Positions 1 through 10,105 of a DNA stretch of 64,000 nt are shown here, piece after piece. Positions within the stretch are counted from its first letter, which is position 1; the number at the start of each line of letters is the position of its first letter. The DNA comes from CAWGCA01 sp963820955. GTDB lineage: Bacteria > Pseudomonadota > Gammaproteobacteria > Chromatiales > Chromatiaceae. The position numbers were made by a program, and so were the translations under genes. The notes under the pieces are model-generated. The model was not told where the DNA came from and made no database searches. It worked only from the letters and a program-made list of their open reading frames with translations. The stretch covers positions 186,001-250,000 of the forward strand of contig CAWGCA010000003.1 in NCBI GenBank assembly GCA_963820955.1, written 5' to 3'.

Positions 1-2
1 TC

Positions 3-248
3 GCCTGGGTCGAAGAGGCCTTTCAGGCAGGAACCATGAACCGACCACATCTGGACCAGGTCAAGAGCCGTCGGTTAGGCAACATCTCCAGCCTGGCATT
101 CGCCGGACCGGGCCTGAACGAGGCCTATCTGGGCTGCCTGCTGGGCGACCGCCTGGCCAGATTCAAAAGTCCGATTCCGGGCCATGCGCCGACACACTGG
201 AACTTCCCGGGGCCACGCCGTTCCGACGGCAATCGGGTTGGGGCATGA
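3..248 (+). CDS. SMP-30/gluconolactonase family protein, C-terminal part (5' end outside window)
   Basis: An open frame enters from the left edge and stops with TGA at 246-248, so only about 81 C-terminal residues are seen. The stretch with AFAGPGLNEAYLGCLLGDR followed by IARFKSP-like residues and a HW motif resembles the last blade of SMP-30/gluconolactonase/LRE proteins, calcium-dependent six-bladed propellers that hydrolyse sugar lactones. An internal ATG at 36 is not the start, because the frame is open upstream of it. It lies 121 bp ahead of a Gfo/Idh/MocA dehydrogenase on the same strand, fitting a sugar-acid pathway in which the lactonase opens the product of the dehydrogenase. The family call rests on a short fragment. 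Confidence 0.6.
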   Translation, partial: AWVEEAFQAGTMNRPHLDQVKSRRLGNISSLAFAGPGLNEAYLGCLLGDRLARFKSPIPGHAPTHWNFPGPRRSDGNRVGA

Positions 249-369
249 TCTTGTCGTCTGACCGCCGCTTTGAACCGGGCGTAAATGTCGGCAGCCTTGA
301 GATTTGTGAGGTCGCGGTGGGGCAAGCCGCGGCATACTAAACCAGCCAAACGCCAAAGGGTGGATATTC

Positions 370-1422
370 ATGCAGGGAAAATTGCGTATTGCGACAGTCG
401 GCACCGGCTACTTCAGCCAGTTTCATTACAACGCCTGGCAGCACCTGATGGAGGAAGGACGGGTCGAATTGACCGCGGTCTGTAATCGTACCCTGCCCCG
501 GGCCCAGGAGTTCGCTGAGCGCTTTGGCTTTGAGACGGCCTATGGCGATTTATCCGAGATGCTGGATCAGGTCAAACCTGACCTGCTGGATATCATTACT
601 CCACCTCCAACCCATCCTGAGTATGTGCGGGCGGCGGTTGACCGCGGGATTGCCGCCATCTGCCAGAAACCTTTCACCCCATCGCTGGCCGACGCGGAAT
701 CGCTGGTGGCGTATATCGAGGACAAGTCGGGCAAGGTTGCCATCCACGAAAATTTTCGCTTCCAGCCCTGGTATGGCAAGCTGCGCCAACTGATCGACCA
801 TGGCGCCATTGGCGAACCCTACCAGGTCACTTTCAAGCTGCGCCCCGGGGACGGTCAGGGCAGAGAGGCCTATCTCAGCCGCCAGCCCTACTTCCAGCAG
901 ATGGAACGTTTTCTGGTGCACGAAACCGCCATTCACCTGATCGACACCTTCCGCTATCTGTTCGGAGAGATGACCGGCGTCTATGCTCAGTTGCGTCGGC
1001 TGAACCCGGCGATCGCGGGGGAGGACAGCGGTATCATCCTGTTCGACTTCACTAACGGCCGGCGCGGCCTGTTTGACGGCAACCGCCTGGTCGACCACAG
1101 GGCTCAGAACCGCCGTCTGACCATGGGCGAGATGTGCATCGAGGGTTCGGGTGGTACCCTGACACTGGACGGGGACGGCAATATCCGACTGCGACAGCAC
1201 GACAGCAACGAATGGCAGACCATTGACTACCAGTGGCAGGACCGGGACTACGCCGGTGACTGCGTCTACCTGGTGCAGCAGCACGTGCTCGATCATCTGC
1301 AACAGGGGATACCACTGGTGAACAGCGCCAAGGACTACCTGACCAATCTGCGCATCGAGGAAGCCGTCTACCAGTCCGCGGACTGTGGCAGCCGAATTGA
1401 TCTGCCAGCGACCGAGGCATAA
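370..1422 (+). CDS. Gfo/Idh/MocA family NAD(P)-dependent oxidoreductase
   Basis: 350 residues, usual length for the family. A Rossmann fold opens the protein (TVGTGYFSQFHY, residues 9-20). The Pro-Pro-Pro-Thr-His segment near 78-82 and the QKPF motif with Lys100 correspond to the EKP-type catalytic motif. The HETAIHLID stretch near 180-188 supplies the conserved C-terminal histidines. Members oxidise or reduce sugars, inositols or sugar acids in the cytoplasm; the substrate cannot be read from sequence. It follows a gluconolactonase-like gene and precedes a GntR regulator and a 3-hydroxyisobutyrate-dehydrogenase-like gene, so a sugar or sugar-acid catabolic operon is the likely setting. The ATG at 370 is preceded by a weak GGGTGG-type ribosome site. 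Confidence 0.85.
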   Translation: MQGKLRIATVGTGYFSQFHYNAWQHLMEEGRVELTAVCNRTLPRAQEFAERFGFETAYGDLSEMLDQVKPDLLDIITPPPTHPEYVRAAVDRGIAAICQKPFTPSLADAESLVAYIEDKSGKVAIHENFRFQPWYGKLRQLIDHGAIGEPYQVTFKLRPGDGQGREAYLSRQPYFQQMERFLVHETAIHLIDTFRYLFGEMTGVYAQLRRLNPAIAGEDSGIILFDFTNGRRGLFDGNRLVDHRAQNRRLTMGEMCIEGSGGTLTLDGDGNIRLRQHDSNEWQTIDYQWQDRDYAGDCVYLVQQHVLDHLQQGIPLVNSAKDYLTNLRIEEAVYQSADCGSRIDLPATEA

Positions 1423-1457
1423 ATTATGTGGCGTTCACCTGGTAACACTAAGCCAAT

Positions 1458-2150
1458 ATGAGCCAGAAAGTTCAACCGCTGAAGAAAGGCCGCCGGAAGT
1501 CTTTCTCCGACCGTGCCTATTGGCAATTGAAACGGGGTATTCTGGAAAACGAATTGCCGATTGGGCAGCAATACATGGAGCAGGAGTTGGCGGAACTCCT
1601 GGACATGAGCCGCACACCGATCCGCGAGGCGCTGATCCGTCTGGCCAACGAGGGACTGGTGGAGGTTCGTCCACGGCATGGCATGCGGGTCAAACCCATG
1701 TCAATGGAAGATATGCGGGAGATCTGCCAGGTGCTCACATCGCTGGAATCAACCGCTGCGGCGCTGGCCGCCCAGCAGTCGCTCTCGGACGAGGCGGTTT
1801 CAGGCCTGCGCGAAGCGGTCAAGGAGATGGACGACGCACTGGAGCGGGACGATCTGAACGGCTGGGCCAGTGCAGACGAGCGTTTTCATCGGCTGCTGGT
1901 GGAGCTTAGCGGTAATCAGCGCCTTATAGACCTGGTCGGCACCTTCATCGACCAGTCCCACCGTTTCCGCATGCTCACCCTGCGGCTGCGCCCCAAACCG
2001 GTTGAATCCAATCAGGATCACCGGGCAGTGCTGGAGGCCATCATAAACGGCGATGTCGAGACGGCCCGCCACCTGCACCGCAAACACCGTGAGCGCAGCG
2101 GCAGTATGCTGGTCACACTGCTGGAAAGCCACGGCTTGAACAATATCTGA
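1458..2150 (+). CDS. GntR-family transcriptional regulator (FCD/FadR subfamily)
   Basis: 230 residues. The winged-helix domain (about 17-85) carries the signature MEQELAELLDMSRTPIREAL with the wing segment EGLVEVRPRHG. The rest is an all-helical FCD ligand domain (about 95-215), in which Asp and His residues usually hold a metal that contacts a small organic acid; the DERFHRLL segment and the late RHLHRKH segment fit this. Such regulators usually repress a neighbouring catabolic operon until the sugar acid or carboxylate binds. It sits 35 bp after the dehydrogenase and 31 bp before the reductase, so it is probably co-transcribed and autoregulated. No operator was pinned down here. Confidence 0.9.
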   Translation: MSQKVQPLKKGRRKSFSDRAYWQLKRGILENELPIGQQYMEQELAELLDMSRTPIREALIRLANEGLVEVRPRHGMRVKPMSMEDMREICQVLTSLESTAAALAAQQSLSDEAVSGLREAVKEMDDALERDDLNGWASADERFHRLLVELSGNQRLIDLVGTFIDQSHRFRMLTLRLRPKPVESNQDHRAVLEAIINGDVETARHLHRKHRERSGSMLVTLLESHGLNNI

Positions 2151-2181
2151 GAATGGCCCTAAACCACCGGGAGGAGAAACC

Positions 2182-3039
2182 ATGATCATCGGATTTATCG
2201 GCGCCGGCCTTATGGGTGCCGGCATGGCTAAGAACCTGCTGCAGGCAGGCCATCAATTGCAGGTGCTGGCACACCGCAGTCGGGCTCCCATCGACCGCCT
2301 GGTAACCCTGGGTGCCCGAGAGGCCTCCAGCGTCGAGCAACTGGCAGCATCGGCAGAGGTGGTTTTTCTCTGCCTGCCAAACGCCGACACCGTGCAGCAG
2401 ATAGTGGCCAGCCTGGAGCCCGGGCTGGCCGCCGGATCCCTGGTCATCGATACCACCACCTCGCTTCCGGACACATCCCGGCAACTGGCGGCGCGCCTGA
2501 CGGAACGGGGCATCGATTTCGTCGATGCACCGGTGACAGGCGGCCCGCCGGCGGCCGAGCAAGGCACCCTCACGTCTATGGTCGGCGCATCGATCGATGC
2601 CTTTACCCGGGCCGACCCACTGATTCAGCACTACTCAGAGTTGGTCACTCGCTTCGGTGATTCGGGCAGCGGAAACACGGCCAAGTTGATCCACAACTTT
2701 ATCACTATGGGCCATGTGGCGTTGATCGTCGAGGCGATGCGGCGCTGCGACCTCACCGGCATAGACCGCGGGCTCATGTACCAAGTGATGAGCAATGGCG
2801 GCGCAAACTCCAACACCCTGCGCAAGATGGTGCCCAGTGCCCTGTCGGGCAGCTACGACGGCCATAGATTCAGCCTGGGAAACGCCGCCAAGGACGTGGA
2901 CTATATCGCGCGACTGGCCACACAGATGGGAGAGGACAGCGGTATGATCGCGGGAATGCAGGGATTCTTCGCACGCGAACTCGCAAACAACCCCGCAGAT
3001 ATCTTCGTCAGCGAACTTCTGAAACCCCAGGTATCCTGA
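2182..3039 (+). CDS. NAD(P)-binding beta-hydroxyacid dehydrogenase (3-hydroxyisobutyrate dehydrogenase / tartronate semialdehyde reductase type)
   Basis: 285 residues, normal for the family. The N-terminal dinucleotide site GFIGAGLMGAGMAKNL spans residues 4-19. The substrate-binding motif DAPVTGGPPAAEQGTL follows near 114-129, and the catalytic lysine lies in NTAKLIHNF near residue 168. These enzymes interconvert beta-hydroxyacids and semialdehydes in the cytoplasm; GarR and MmsB are classical members. A GGGAGGAG ribosome site lies just ahead of the ATG. Being last in a run with a lactonase, a Gfo/Idh/MocA enzyme and a GntR regulator, it may act on a sugar-acid breakdown product. The exact substrate is unknown. 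Confidence 0.88.
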   Translation: MIIGFIGAGLMGAGMAKNLLQAGHQLQVLAHRSRAPIDRLVTLGAREASSVEQLAASAEVVFLCLPNADTVQQIVASLEPGLAAGSLVIDTTTSLPDTSRQLAARLTERGIDFVDAPVTGGPPAAEQGTLTSMVGASIDAFTRADPLIQHYSELVTRFGDSGSGNTAKLIHNFITMGHVALIVEAMRRCDLTGIDRGLMYQVMSNGGANSNTLRKMVPSALSGSYDGHRFSLGNAAKDVDYIARLATQMGEDSGMIAGMQGFFARELANNPADIFVSELLKPQVS

Positions 3040-3459
3040 GCAGGGACCGGCACAATAGGCCTGTCCATGTCGAGCCCTCCCGCAGGTTAAGCTGGCGGAA
3101 GGGTCTTCGCAGACGCCACAAACATCCCAACCAAATCAAAGTCCATTCGCCATCGCTCTACTCAATGTTTCGATAAATTGCCAAGCCTTGCCGCGAAACA
3201 TACTCGCTCTCGTACACTTGATCGAAACAGCTCAAGCCATTCATAAAATTTTTTACGGGATATCGTACAAACACTGAGTGATATGACGTAAATTACTGAT
3301 TTTATATCTTTTTTTTCATTTTTTGCTTTTAAACAAAATAACTATTGTTTATGATTTGGTTGCCTGTAAGCGGTGGGTGGCACCTGATATGTAAATAATA
3401 AACCACCCCATTGAAGGCCCTTGCACTCTAATTAATAACAATAGGAAGAGGAGTCCTCC
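3040..3459. other. Intergenic region upstream of the TonB-receptor operon
   Basis: 420 bp without a credible gene. The first third is GC-rich and includes an imperfect hairpin (CCCTCCCGC against GCGGAAGGG, about 3078-3102) that might end the upstream operon, although no T tract follows. From about 3230 the sequence turns strongly AT-rich, as expected for a promoter region. A purine-rich AGGAAGAGGAG (3443-3453) is the ribosome site of the receptor gene. No convincing Fur-type palindrome was recognised. Confidence 0.5.
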
Positions 3460-5597
3460 GTGTATTTCAAGAACTCAAAACAATACCCCGTATTTTGCCT
3501 GGCAGCAGGCGCGCTGGTCCTGCTGGCCGGGAACAGCGTCGTTTTTGCCGAACAGGACGTGGCGGCCAAGGCAACCGAAGAACCTGCGGTCGACACCATT
3601 AGCGTGACCGCCACGCGCATCGAACGCGCCACCAAGGATGTGCCCTTTGCCATCGACGTCATCGACGCTGCACAGATCGAAGGGGCGAAGATGATGAACA
3701 TCAAGGACGCCATTCAGGGTACCCCGGGGGTACTGATTGATACCAAGAACGGCGGCTATGATGTGCGCCTGATTATTCGCGGTGCCGGCCAAAAGGCCAA
3801 TTACGGGGTACGCGAAATCATGGTACTGCGCGACGGCGTGCCCATGACCGACCCCGACAGCTTCTCGCGCTTCGACTTCATCGACACCCAGGATATAGAG
3901 CGCATCGAAATAACCAAGGGCCCCGGCTCACTGTTTGGCCCGGGATCCGCGGGCGGTACGGTTCAGATCATCTCGAAATCGGTGTTCGATACGGACAGCA
4001 ATCGCATCAAGTTGGGATTCGGCAACTACGATGCACGCAACCTGAACCTGAGATATGGCGCAGATCTGAATGATAGCAACGCGATGGCCCTCACTGCATC
4101 CCGCCGGGAACTGAAAAACGGCTGGCGGCGCTGGAACAAATTCGACACCACCCAGGTGGGGTTGAAACATGGTCTGCTGCTGTCAGATGGCGGCACCCTG
4201 GAATCCGAGCTGAGCTATTCCCAGGCCGACCTGCGATTACCCGGATCCATGAGCGAGGATCAATACGAGGAGTTCAAGGACGCGGGTAAGCAGCGAGAGA
4301 CCCAGGATGCCTGGAAGAACTCCGGGCGATATTCCGAAATCGTGTTCTTCAACTCCAGACTGGAGAAGGAGTTGGGAGAGGACCTGCTGTTCAAGCCGCG
4401 CATCTACTACAACCACTGGTCCCAGAATCATCCGGTCACCGGCAGAATCAACGATAACAAAGGAACGGGACCAATGTATTCGGCACCGACCTCGAGTTCA
4501 ATTATGAGCATCATCTGCTGGGTGAAAGCACCCTGGTCGCCGGTGTAACGGCGCGCGTCGAGGATACCGATGACGCCAAGAAGTACGAATACAGGGATGT
4601 AGAGACCGGTTTTGGGGGAAGAATCACCGCCACCCTGTCGGATACCAAGGGCGACCTGATGGAGACCCAAAGCGCGACCAACTCGCTCTATGGCGTCTAC
4701 GCCCAGGAGTCCCTGACTCCCACAGACCGATTACTGGTTGATCTCAGTTTGCGCTATGACCGCTCCCGGTTTGATAGCGACACCGACCAGACCACTGCCT
4801 ATGACTATGCCAGCGGGACATACGTCCGGGGAGCCGGCCGATTTAAAACCGACCGGACCTTCAATCTCTTCTCCCCCCGCATCGGCGTCAGCTATGCGCT
4901 CACCCCGGTATTGAATCTGTTCGGCACCATCGCCCGCTCCGACCAGGTGCCGTCGGAAAACGAGATCACGTAGAATACCAACCTGGATGCCTCCACCGCC
5001 ACCAACTATGAACTGGGCCTCAAGGGGCGCAGCGGCCGCTGGTCTATGGATACCTCGGTCTATTACACCAAGGTCGACGACGAGATCGTCCCCATCCTGG
5101 ACAATGGCTACACGACATTCCAGAACGCGGGCCAGACCACGAAGAAGGGCTTCGAGTTCGTCGGCGACTACGAAGTGATCAAATGGCTGCGGCTGGGCAG
5201 CAGCTTTGCCTACAGCGACTACGAGTACGACGATTTTACCGAACTGGTCGATGGGGTACCGGTGGACCGCTCCGGCAACCGTATGCCCTATGTACCCCGC
5301 CAGCAGTACAGCCTGTTCGCGGACTATCGCCACCCCAACGGCTTCAGCGCAAGGGTTCAGGCCAACTCCTGGGGCTCGTACTACATGGACACGGCGAACA
5401 CCGAGAAATACACGGGCTACAACTTTGTCACCGATGTAGCGCTGAGCTACGAAACCGGCCCGCACACCCTCTCGTTCAATGTTCAAAACCTGTTTGACAA
5501 ACGTTATGCCATGGAGGTGAAAAAGGATACCCATAAGAAATATTATTCCGCCGCCAGTCCGCAGGCCTACATGCTGACTTACAGCTACGCCTTGTGA
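3460..5597 (+). pseudogene. TonB-dependent outer-membrane receptor, disrupted by a frameshift and an amber codon
   Basis: The receptor reads in three pieces. A GTG start at 3460 with a strong AGGAAGAGGAG site begins a signal peptide, then a TonB-box-like DTISVTATR and a plug domain (RDGVPMTDPDSFSRFDF, KGPGSLFGPGSAGGTV). Around 4470 the frame must move by one base (codon phase goes from 4441 to 4473) for the barrel to continue as VFGTDLEFNYEHHLLGES. That second frame meets TAG at 4971-4973 and then continues to a normal TGA at 5595-5597, ending in the aromatic outer-membrane terminus. The intact product would be about 710 residues. Two independent lesions imply decay or sequence errors. It heads an operon with its own ExbB-ExbD-TonB, so it is the presumed substrate gate; the substrate is unknown. 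Confidence 0.85.
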
Positions 5598-5608
5598 GGG
5601 GGGATCCA

Positions 5609-6430
5609 ATGAACGCAAGCATCTATCCCACGACCCTCGCCCTGGCGGCCTCTCTCCTGACGTCAACTGCGTACCTGGCCGCCCAGACCGCATCCGGGCC
5701 GGGGACCGAGCGAACCGCAAGGCAGCAAAAACAACATCAGCAACATCGCCGCGGCCCGAAAAAGTTTATGCTGTCAAATGGAGAAGGGGCGGTGATAAAG
5801 GTCTGGAAGCCGGACCTGACTCCCCTGCCGCTGCAGGTGGAGCAAGGCAGCATCACCCTGCCCCGCACCGGTGTCGATAACTACCACGCACTGGTCGTTG
5901 AGAAGGACTGGGGTGATCTGAAAGAGGCACTCATCCGCTATGAGTAGATGCACGGCAAACCCAGTGGTCACAGCACCAGTGAACTGACCGCGGCCGAGAA
6001 GACCGCCTTCGAGATAGTTCCGGATCCTGTACCGCGGGAGCATCAGCACTACCTCTCCGACCAGACCTGGAACTTTTCCCTGCGCTTCAAGGGTGCACCG
6101 GCAGTCGGCATCCCCGTAACCCTCACCGCCAGCCACGGAACCAAAGTAGATTCCATCAGCGATAGCAGAGGCAGGGTCAGTCTGCACATCCCGGACGACT
6201 TCCCCGGTTTGAAGGCAGGAGAGCGGGACTGACGCACTGCCGAGTTCGGCATCAGCGCCGAATTGACCAATGCCGAAGTCACCTATCAGACCCTGCTCAG
6301 CGCGGAGTACCGGGTCAACCCCAGCCACTGGCAATCCTTCGGGCTGGGTGCGACCGTCACCGGCATCGGTATGCTGGCGGGATTGTTCATCGGCCGCATC
6401 GGGCGCACTGATTCAAGGAGGAAGAGCTGA
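5609..6430 (+). pseudogene. DUF4198-like exported protein with two in-frame stops
   Basis: One reading frame runs from ATG 5609 (after AGGGGGGA) to TGA 6428-6430, but is interrupted by TAG at 5945-5947 and TGA at 6230-6232. Across both stops the protein reads coherently: signal peptide; a beta-rich part with MLSNGEGAVIKVWKPDL and NYHALVVEKDW; then HQHYLSDQTWNFSLRFKGAP and VTLTASHGTKVDSISDSRG; and a C-terminal membrane anchor near GMLAGLFIGRIG. The Ig-like repeat resembles DUF4198 proteins, often found with nickel or cobalt uptake and TonB receptors. Full length would be 273 residues. It begins 11 bp after the receptor and overlaps the next gene by TGATG. The family call is moderate; substrate is unknown. 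Confidence 0.6.
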
Positions 6431-7485
6431 TGAATCCGATAAAGAATCTCTCCGTCATCCGCAAACTGGTTCAGATCAGCGCCTTTGTCTTTTTCGTGAA
6501 CGGCGGCACCCTGACCGGCTACTACCTGGCGGACAAGGTCTCCGGCGCCCTGCCCGCCCTGAGCTGTGCCTATGACAAGCAGGGTGCTGATCTCTGCACC
6601 CTGATACCTTTTCAGCATCAGATGGACCACCGCCTCGGTGAGACTATCGCCAGTGGCGGTAATCTGATGATGGGCCTGATGCCCAGCCTGATCACCCTGG
6701 GGACCTTCCTGCTCCTGTTCGTCTTTCTGAACAAGGCCTTCTGCGGCTGGATCTGTCCGTTGGGAAGTTTTCAGGAACTGCTGCACATCATTGGCCAGAA
6801 GCTGGGGCTGCGGCGGCGGGAATCCCTGGAGCGGGGACTGGTGGAGCGCATTCGACCGGTAAAATGGTTGATCCTCATACTGCTGGTGTTTGGATTTCCC
6901 CTGATGACCGGTATCGGCTGGCTCAATCACGACCTGGGAGACCCTTTCTGCCGAATCTGCCCCAGCCGCATCCTGACCACCCTGGCCACCGGCGACAGCA
7001 CTCAGCTCTACCTGGACAACGCCAACACCACCACCCTGGTGCTCTCGCTGATCGCGGATTTTCTGTTCGGTCTCATGATCGCCCTGGCGCTGACCCTGCG
7101 CCAGCCTTTCTGCCGCATCTGCCCGATGCTGGCCCTGCACGCGGTGTTCCGCAAGCTGGGACTGTTGCGCCTGGTAAAGAATGCCAAGCCCCGCTGTGAG
7201 AAATGCGGGCTCTGTGCCAAGGCCTGCCCCATGGATATCACTGAGATCCATACCGACATGCAGAGGCGCGACGTGACCTTCGAGGACTGCACCCTGTGCG
7301 GCCGTTGTGTGGAATTCTGCCCGGACAAGGACGTGTTGCAGCTGAAATACGCCATGGTGCCGGTGTTTTCCGCCGACCCGGCCTATTTCAAACAGCGGAA
7401 AAAGGCCCAGCGCAACTGGGAACAGGCCAATCTCCCTGCAATGCTGAAAGGCGACGCTGCGTTACCGAAGGCAAAGCAGCCATGA
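6430..7485 (+). CDS. NapH-like membrane-bound 4Fe-4S polyferredoxin
   Basis: 351 residues. Four or five hydrophobic segments fill the first 240 residues. They are interspersed with CGWICP (near 106), CRICPS (near 176) and CRICPM (near 230), the duplicated CxxCP motifs of the NapH/NosR/CcoG group. The C-terminal part holds two classical 4Fe-4S motifs, CEKCGLCAKACP and CTLCGRCVEFCP. Such proteins move electrons from quinol or cytoplasmic donors to a periplasmic partner. A strong AAGGAGGAAGAG site precedes the ATG, which overlaps the previous stop as TGATG. No napA, nos or cco genes accompany it; its neighbours are a TonB receptor, a CcdA/TauE-like protein and ExbB-ExbD-TonB, suggesting redox handling of an imported metal or chelate. 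Confidence 0.85.
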   Translation: MNPIKNLSVIRKLVQISAFVFFVNGGTLTGYYLADKVSGALPALSCAYDKQGADLCTLIPFQHQMDHRLGETIASGGNLMMGLMPSLITLGTFLLLFVFLNKAFCGWICPLGSFQELLHIIGQKLGLRRRESLERGLVERIRPVKWLILILLVFGFPLMTGIGWLNHDLGDPFCRICPSRILTTLATGDSTQLYLDNANTTTLVLSLIADFLFGLMIALALTLRQPFCRICPMLALHAVFRKLGLLRLVKNAKPRCEKCGLCAKACPMDITEIHTDMQRRDVTFEDCTLCGRCVEFCPDKDVLQLKYAMVPVFSADPAYFKQRKKAQRNWEQANLPAMLKGDAALPKAKQP

Positions 7486-8186
7486 TGCCCCTGGATCCTG
7501 TTTCGCTCAGCTTCGGCGCCGCGCTGCTGCTGGGTCTGAGCTTCGGCTCCGGCCCCTGCAACATCGCCTGCCTGCCCTATCTGGGCCCGGTATTCATGAC
7601 CAGCAACGAGGGCGTTCGGGGTTCCTGGCGCACCCTGCTCCCCTTCTCCCTGGGAAGGCTGACCGGCTACGCCCTGCTCGGCACCGCTGCCGGTGCGGCC
7701 GGACTCTTTGTCCAGGACTGGATTGCCGGCCCCTGGGTTCGCTGGCTGCTGGGGGGCGCCACTATCCTGGTGGCCCTGTCCATTCTCCGGCGACAACGCT
7801 GCACGGCTGCCACCCATAGGCAGGCGCAGGGCAAGAGAAGCATTGCGGTTCCAATCCCCGGCAATCCTGATCATCCCAAGGTCATGCTGCCGGGGGGGCT
7901 CTTTCGGATGGGTACCGGGATGGCACTCAACCCCTGCGCCCCCCTGACCACGGTGATACTCGCGGCGGCGAGCACTGCCAGCGCCCTGGCCGGGCTCTCC
8001 CGGGGCCTGGGCTTCGGCCTGGGGGCGGTGATCCTGCCCACGTTGATCTTCGCCCTGGGGGTTGCCCACTTTGGCGCTCAGGTCCGCAAACACCTGGGAC
8101 AATGGCGCCGCACCCTGGAAAACGCCAGCGTGGGTTTGCTGCTGCTGCTTGGCGCAGGAACCGCCCTGGGATGGATTGCACCATGA
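7482..8186 (+). CDS. CcdA/TauE-like six-helix membrane protein
   Basis: 234 residues with about six hydrophobic segments. The start is ATG 7482, overlapping the polyferredoxin stop as ATGATG; a longer in-frame extension lies inside the previous gene and was rejected. Two helical-bundle repeats are visible: the first has GSGPCNIACLPYLGP with a CxxxC pair near 25-29, the second has GTGMALNPCAPLTT with a single cysteine near 150. This resembles the urease-accessory/TauE-SafE and DsbD-CcdA superfamily proteins often labelled sulfite exporter or cytochrome c biogenesis protein. Cysteines in the membrane suggest thiol-disulfide exchange or metal movement. It is embedded in the TonB-polyferredoxin operon. 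Confidence 0.75.
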   Translation: MMPLDPVSLSFGAALLLGLSFGSGPCNIACLPYLGPVFMTSNEGVRGSWRTLLPFSLGRLTGYALLGTAAGAAGLFVQDWIAGPWVRWLLGGATILVALSILRRQRCTAATHRQAQGKRSIAVPIPGNPDHPKVMLPGGLFRMGTGMALNPCAPLTTVILAAASTASALAGLSRGLGFGLGAVILPTLIFALGVAHFGAQVRKHLGQWRRTLENASVGLLLLLGAGTALGWIAP

Positions 8187-8845
8187 ATATCATCGAACTG
8201 CTGAACAAAGGCGGACCCGTGATCTGGGTCCTTGCCGCTTACTCTTCCATTGGCCTGGCCATCGTCCTGGAACGTTACCTGCTGTTTATTAGGCTGCGCC
8301 GCCTGCCAAAGAACCTGCTCCCGCAGCTAAACCATCTGCTCGATCAACCCGATGCAGAAGAGAGGGTCGCCAAGTTGAAAGGCCCTGAGGCCCATGTCAT
8401 CCAAGCGATGGTAGAGGCCGACCGACAGGGTGTGAAGGATCTTCAGAGCGTCGGAGACCGGGTCTGCGCCCAGGAGCAACAACGCATGGAGTTCGGATTA
8501 CCCACCCTCGGTGTGCTGGGGAACACAGCCCCCTTGCTGGGCCTGCTGGGCACCATTTCCGGCATGATCAAGGCCTTTATGGTGATCGAGGAGGCAGGAG
8601 GCAAAGTGGATGCCCAGGCACTGGCTGGCGGTATCTGGGAGGCAATGATCACAACCGGCGTGGGCCTGGCCGTTGCCATCCCGCTGGTGATACTGCTCCA
8701 CTTCCTGGAGGGTGCGGTGGAGCGCCGCCGGCAGTCCATGCAGTGCTGCAGCGCACTGCTGCTGGAACGTCGATCAAGAAACTGTCTGCCGGACGAGTCC
8801 GAACAACAACCCCAGCGCTGGGAGAAGGTGACCGATGGGCTCTGA
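8183..8845 (+). CDS. exbB: ExbB/TolQ/MotA-family proton channel
   Basis: 220 residues from ATG 8183, which overlaps the preceding stop as ATGA. Three transmembrane segments are visible: near the N terminus (GPVIWVLAAYSSIGLAIVLE), and a pair in the C-terminal half in the conserved context GLPTLGVLGNTAPLLGLLGT and TTGVGLAVAIPLVILLHFLE. These are the hallmarks of MotA/TolQ/ExbB proteins, which form the pentameric channel energising TonB. The gene overlaps exbD by 11 bp, and both precede tonB, so this is a dedicated motor for the operon's own receptor. A housekeeping TolQ role is less likely because no tolR-tolA-tolB genes follow. Confidence 0.9.
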   Translation: MNIIELLNKGGPVIWVLAAYSSIGLAIVLERYLLFIRLRRLPKNLLPQLNHLLDQPDAEERVAKLKGPEAHVIQAMVEADRQGVKDLQSVGDRVCAQEQQRMEFGLPTLGVLGNTAPLLGLLGTISGMIKAFMVIEEAGGKVDAQALAGGIWEAMITTGVGLAVAIPLVILLHFLEGAVERRRQSMQCCSALLLERRSRNCLPDESEQQPQRWEKVTDGL

Positions 8846-9232
8846 ACGGCGGCGACGCGCCGGATCCATACTCAATCTGACACCGCTGATCGATATTGTC
8901 TTCCTGCTGCTGGTCTTCTTCATGCTGACCTCTCATTTTATCCAAGAACAGGCAATCGATATCGACCTGCCGAAGGCGAAGAGCGGAAACGAGGCAATCG
9001 AAAAGGAGTTTGTCGAGGTCATTGTAAGCCCGGACGGCGAACTTCTGATCGATGGCAGAAAGGTTCAACTGGAACATCTCGAAGAGACCCTCAAAGGGGC
9101 CCTGCATGCACCTGGCGCTAAGTACGTGCGCCTGCGGGGTGACCATGAGTCCCGGTTGGGCCTGGCTGTAACAGTGATCGATGCCGCGCGTACTGCCGGT
9201 GCCGAATCACTGGACATACTCACCCGCCAGCC

Positions 9233-9236
<4 letters not shown>
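8835..9236 (+). CDS. exbD: ExbD/TolR-family biopolymer transport protein
   Basis: 133 residues. One N-terminal membrane segment contains the signature NLTPLIDIVFLLLVFFML, in which the aspartate of LIDI is the proton-carrying residue of ExbD/TolR. The periplasmic domain carries the usual beta strands, including an ISPDGELLIDG-like hairpin and a C-terminal VIDAARTAGAESLDI. The start ATG 8835 lies inside the end of exbB and the stop overlaps the tonB start (ATGA), so translation is coupled along the three genes. It acts with ExbB in the inner membrane to pass proton-motive force to TonB. Confidence 0.92.
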
Positions 9237-9886
<650 letters not shown>

Positions 9887-9904
9887 ATGCCGGGGATAGA
9901 GGGG

Positions 9905-9931
9905 TTATGCGATAAGCGGAGCATAACTGAC
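9905..9931 (+). other. Hairpin downstream of tonB, possible transcription end
   Basis: The GTTATGC and GCATAAC arms form a seven-base stem with a short loop directly after the tonB stop. No T tract follows, so it is at best a weak or factor-dependent terminator or an mRNA-stabilising hairpin. Confidence 0.35.
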
Positions 9932-10105
9932 TGACAAAATGGCATTGGCTAGTCACCAAAATATTCAATGGTGGTGTTCTACCTCAAACAAACGGTCAAT
10001 AAAGAGTCACCCGGAAGTTGTCAGGAACTATAATTTATATATGAATCCAGGGGTTTGTGCTGATTGACAGCATAACAGCGGGAGGTAAGCAACAGGAGGT
10101 GGCAG

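Noticed and set aside
550..1302. Minus-strand frame opposite the Gfo/Idh/MocA gene
   Set aside because: Shadow of a convincing dehydrogenase with no motif of its own.
3300..3360. Fur-type operator upstream of the TonB receptor
   Set aside because: The AT-rich stretch has only partial similarity to a GATAAT-type repeat and no clear symmetry.
4731..5720. Long minus-strand frame opposite the TonB receptor
   Set aside because: It shadows a recognisable receptor barrel and shows no domain of its own.
6286..7251. 321-codon minus-strand frame opposite the polyferredoxin
   Set aside because: The plus strand carries unmistakable 4Fe-4S motifs; the minus frame is Gln/Arg-rich low-quality sequence.
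10029..10034. TATAAT as the promoter of the cytochrome gene
   Set aside because: No acceptable minus-35 sequence lies 16-18 bases upstream.
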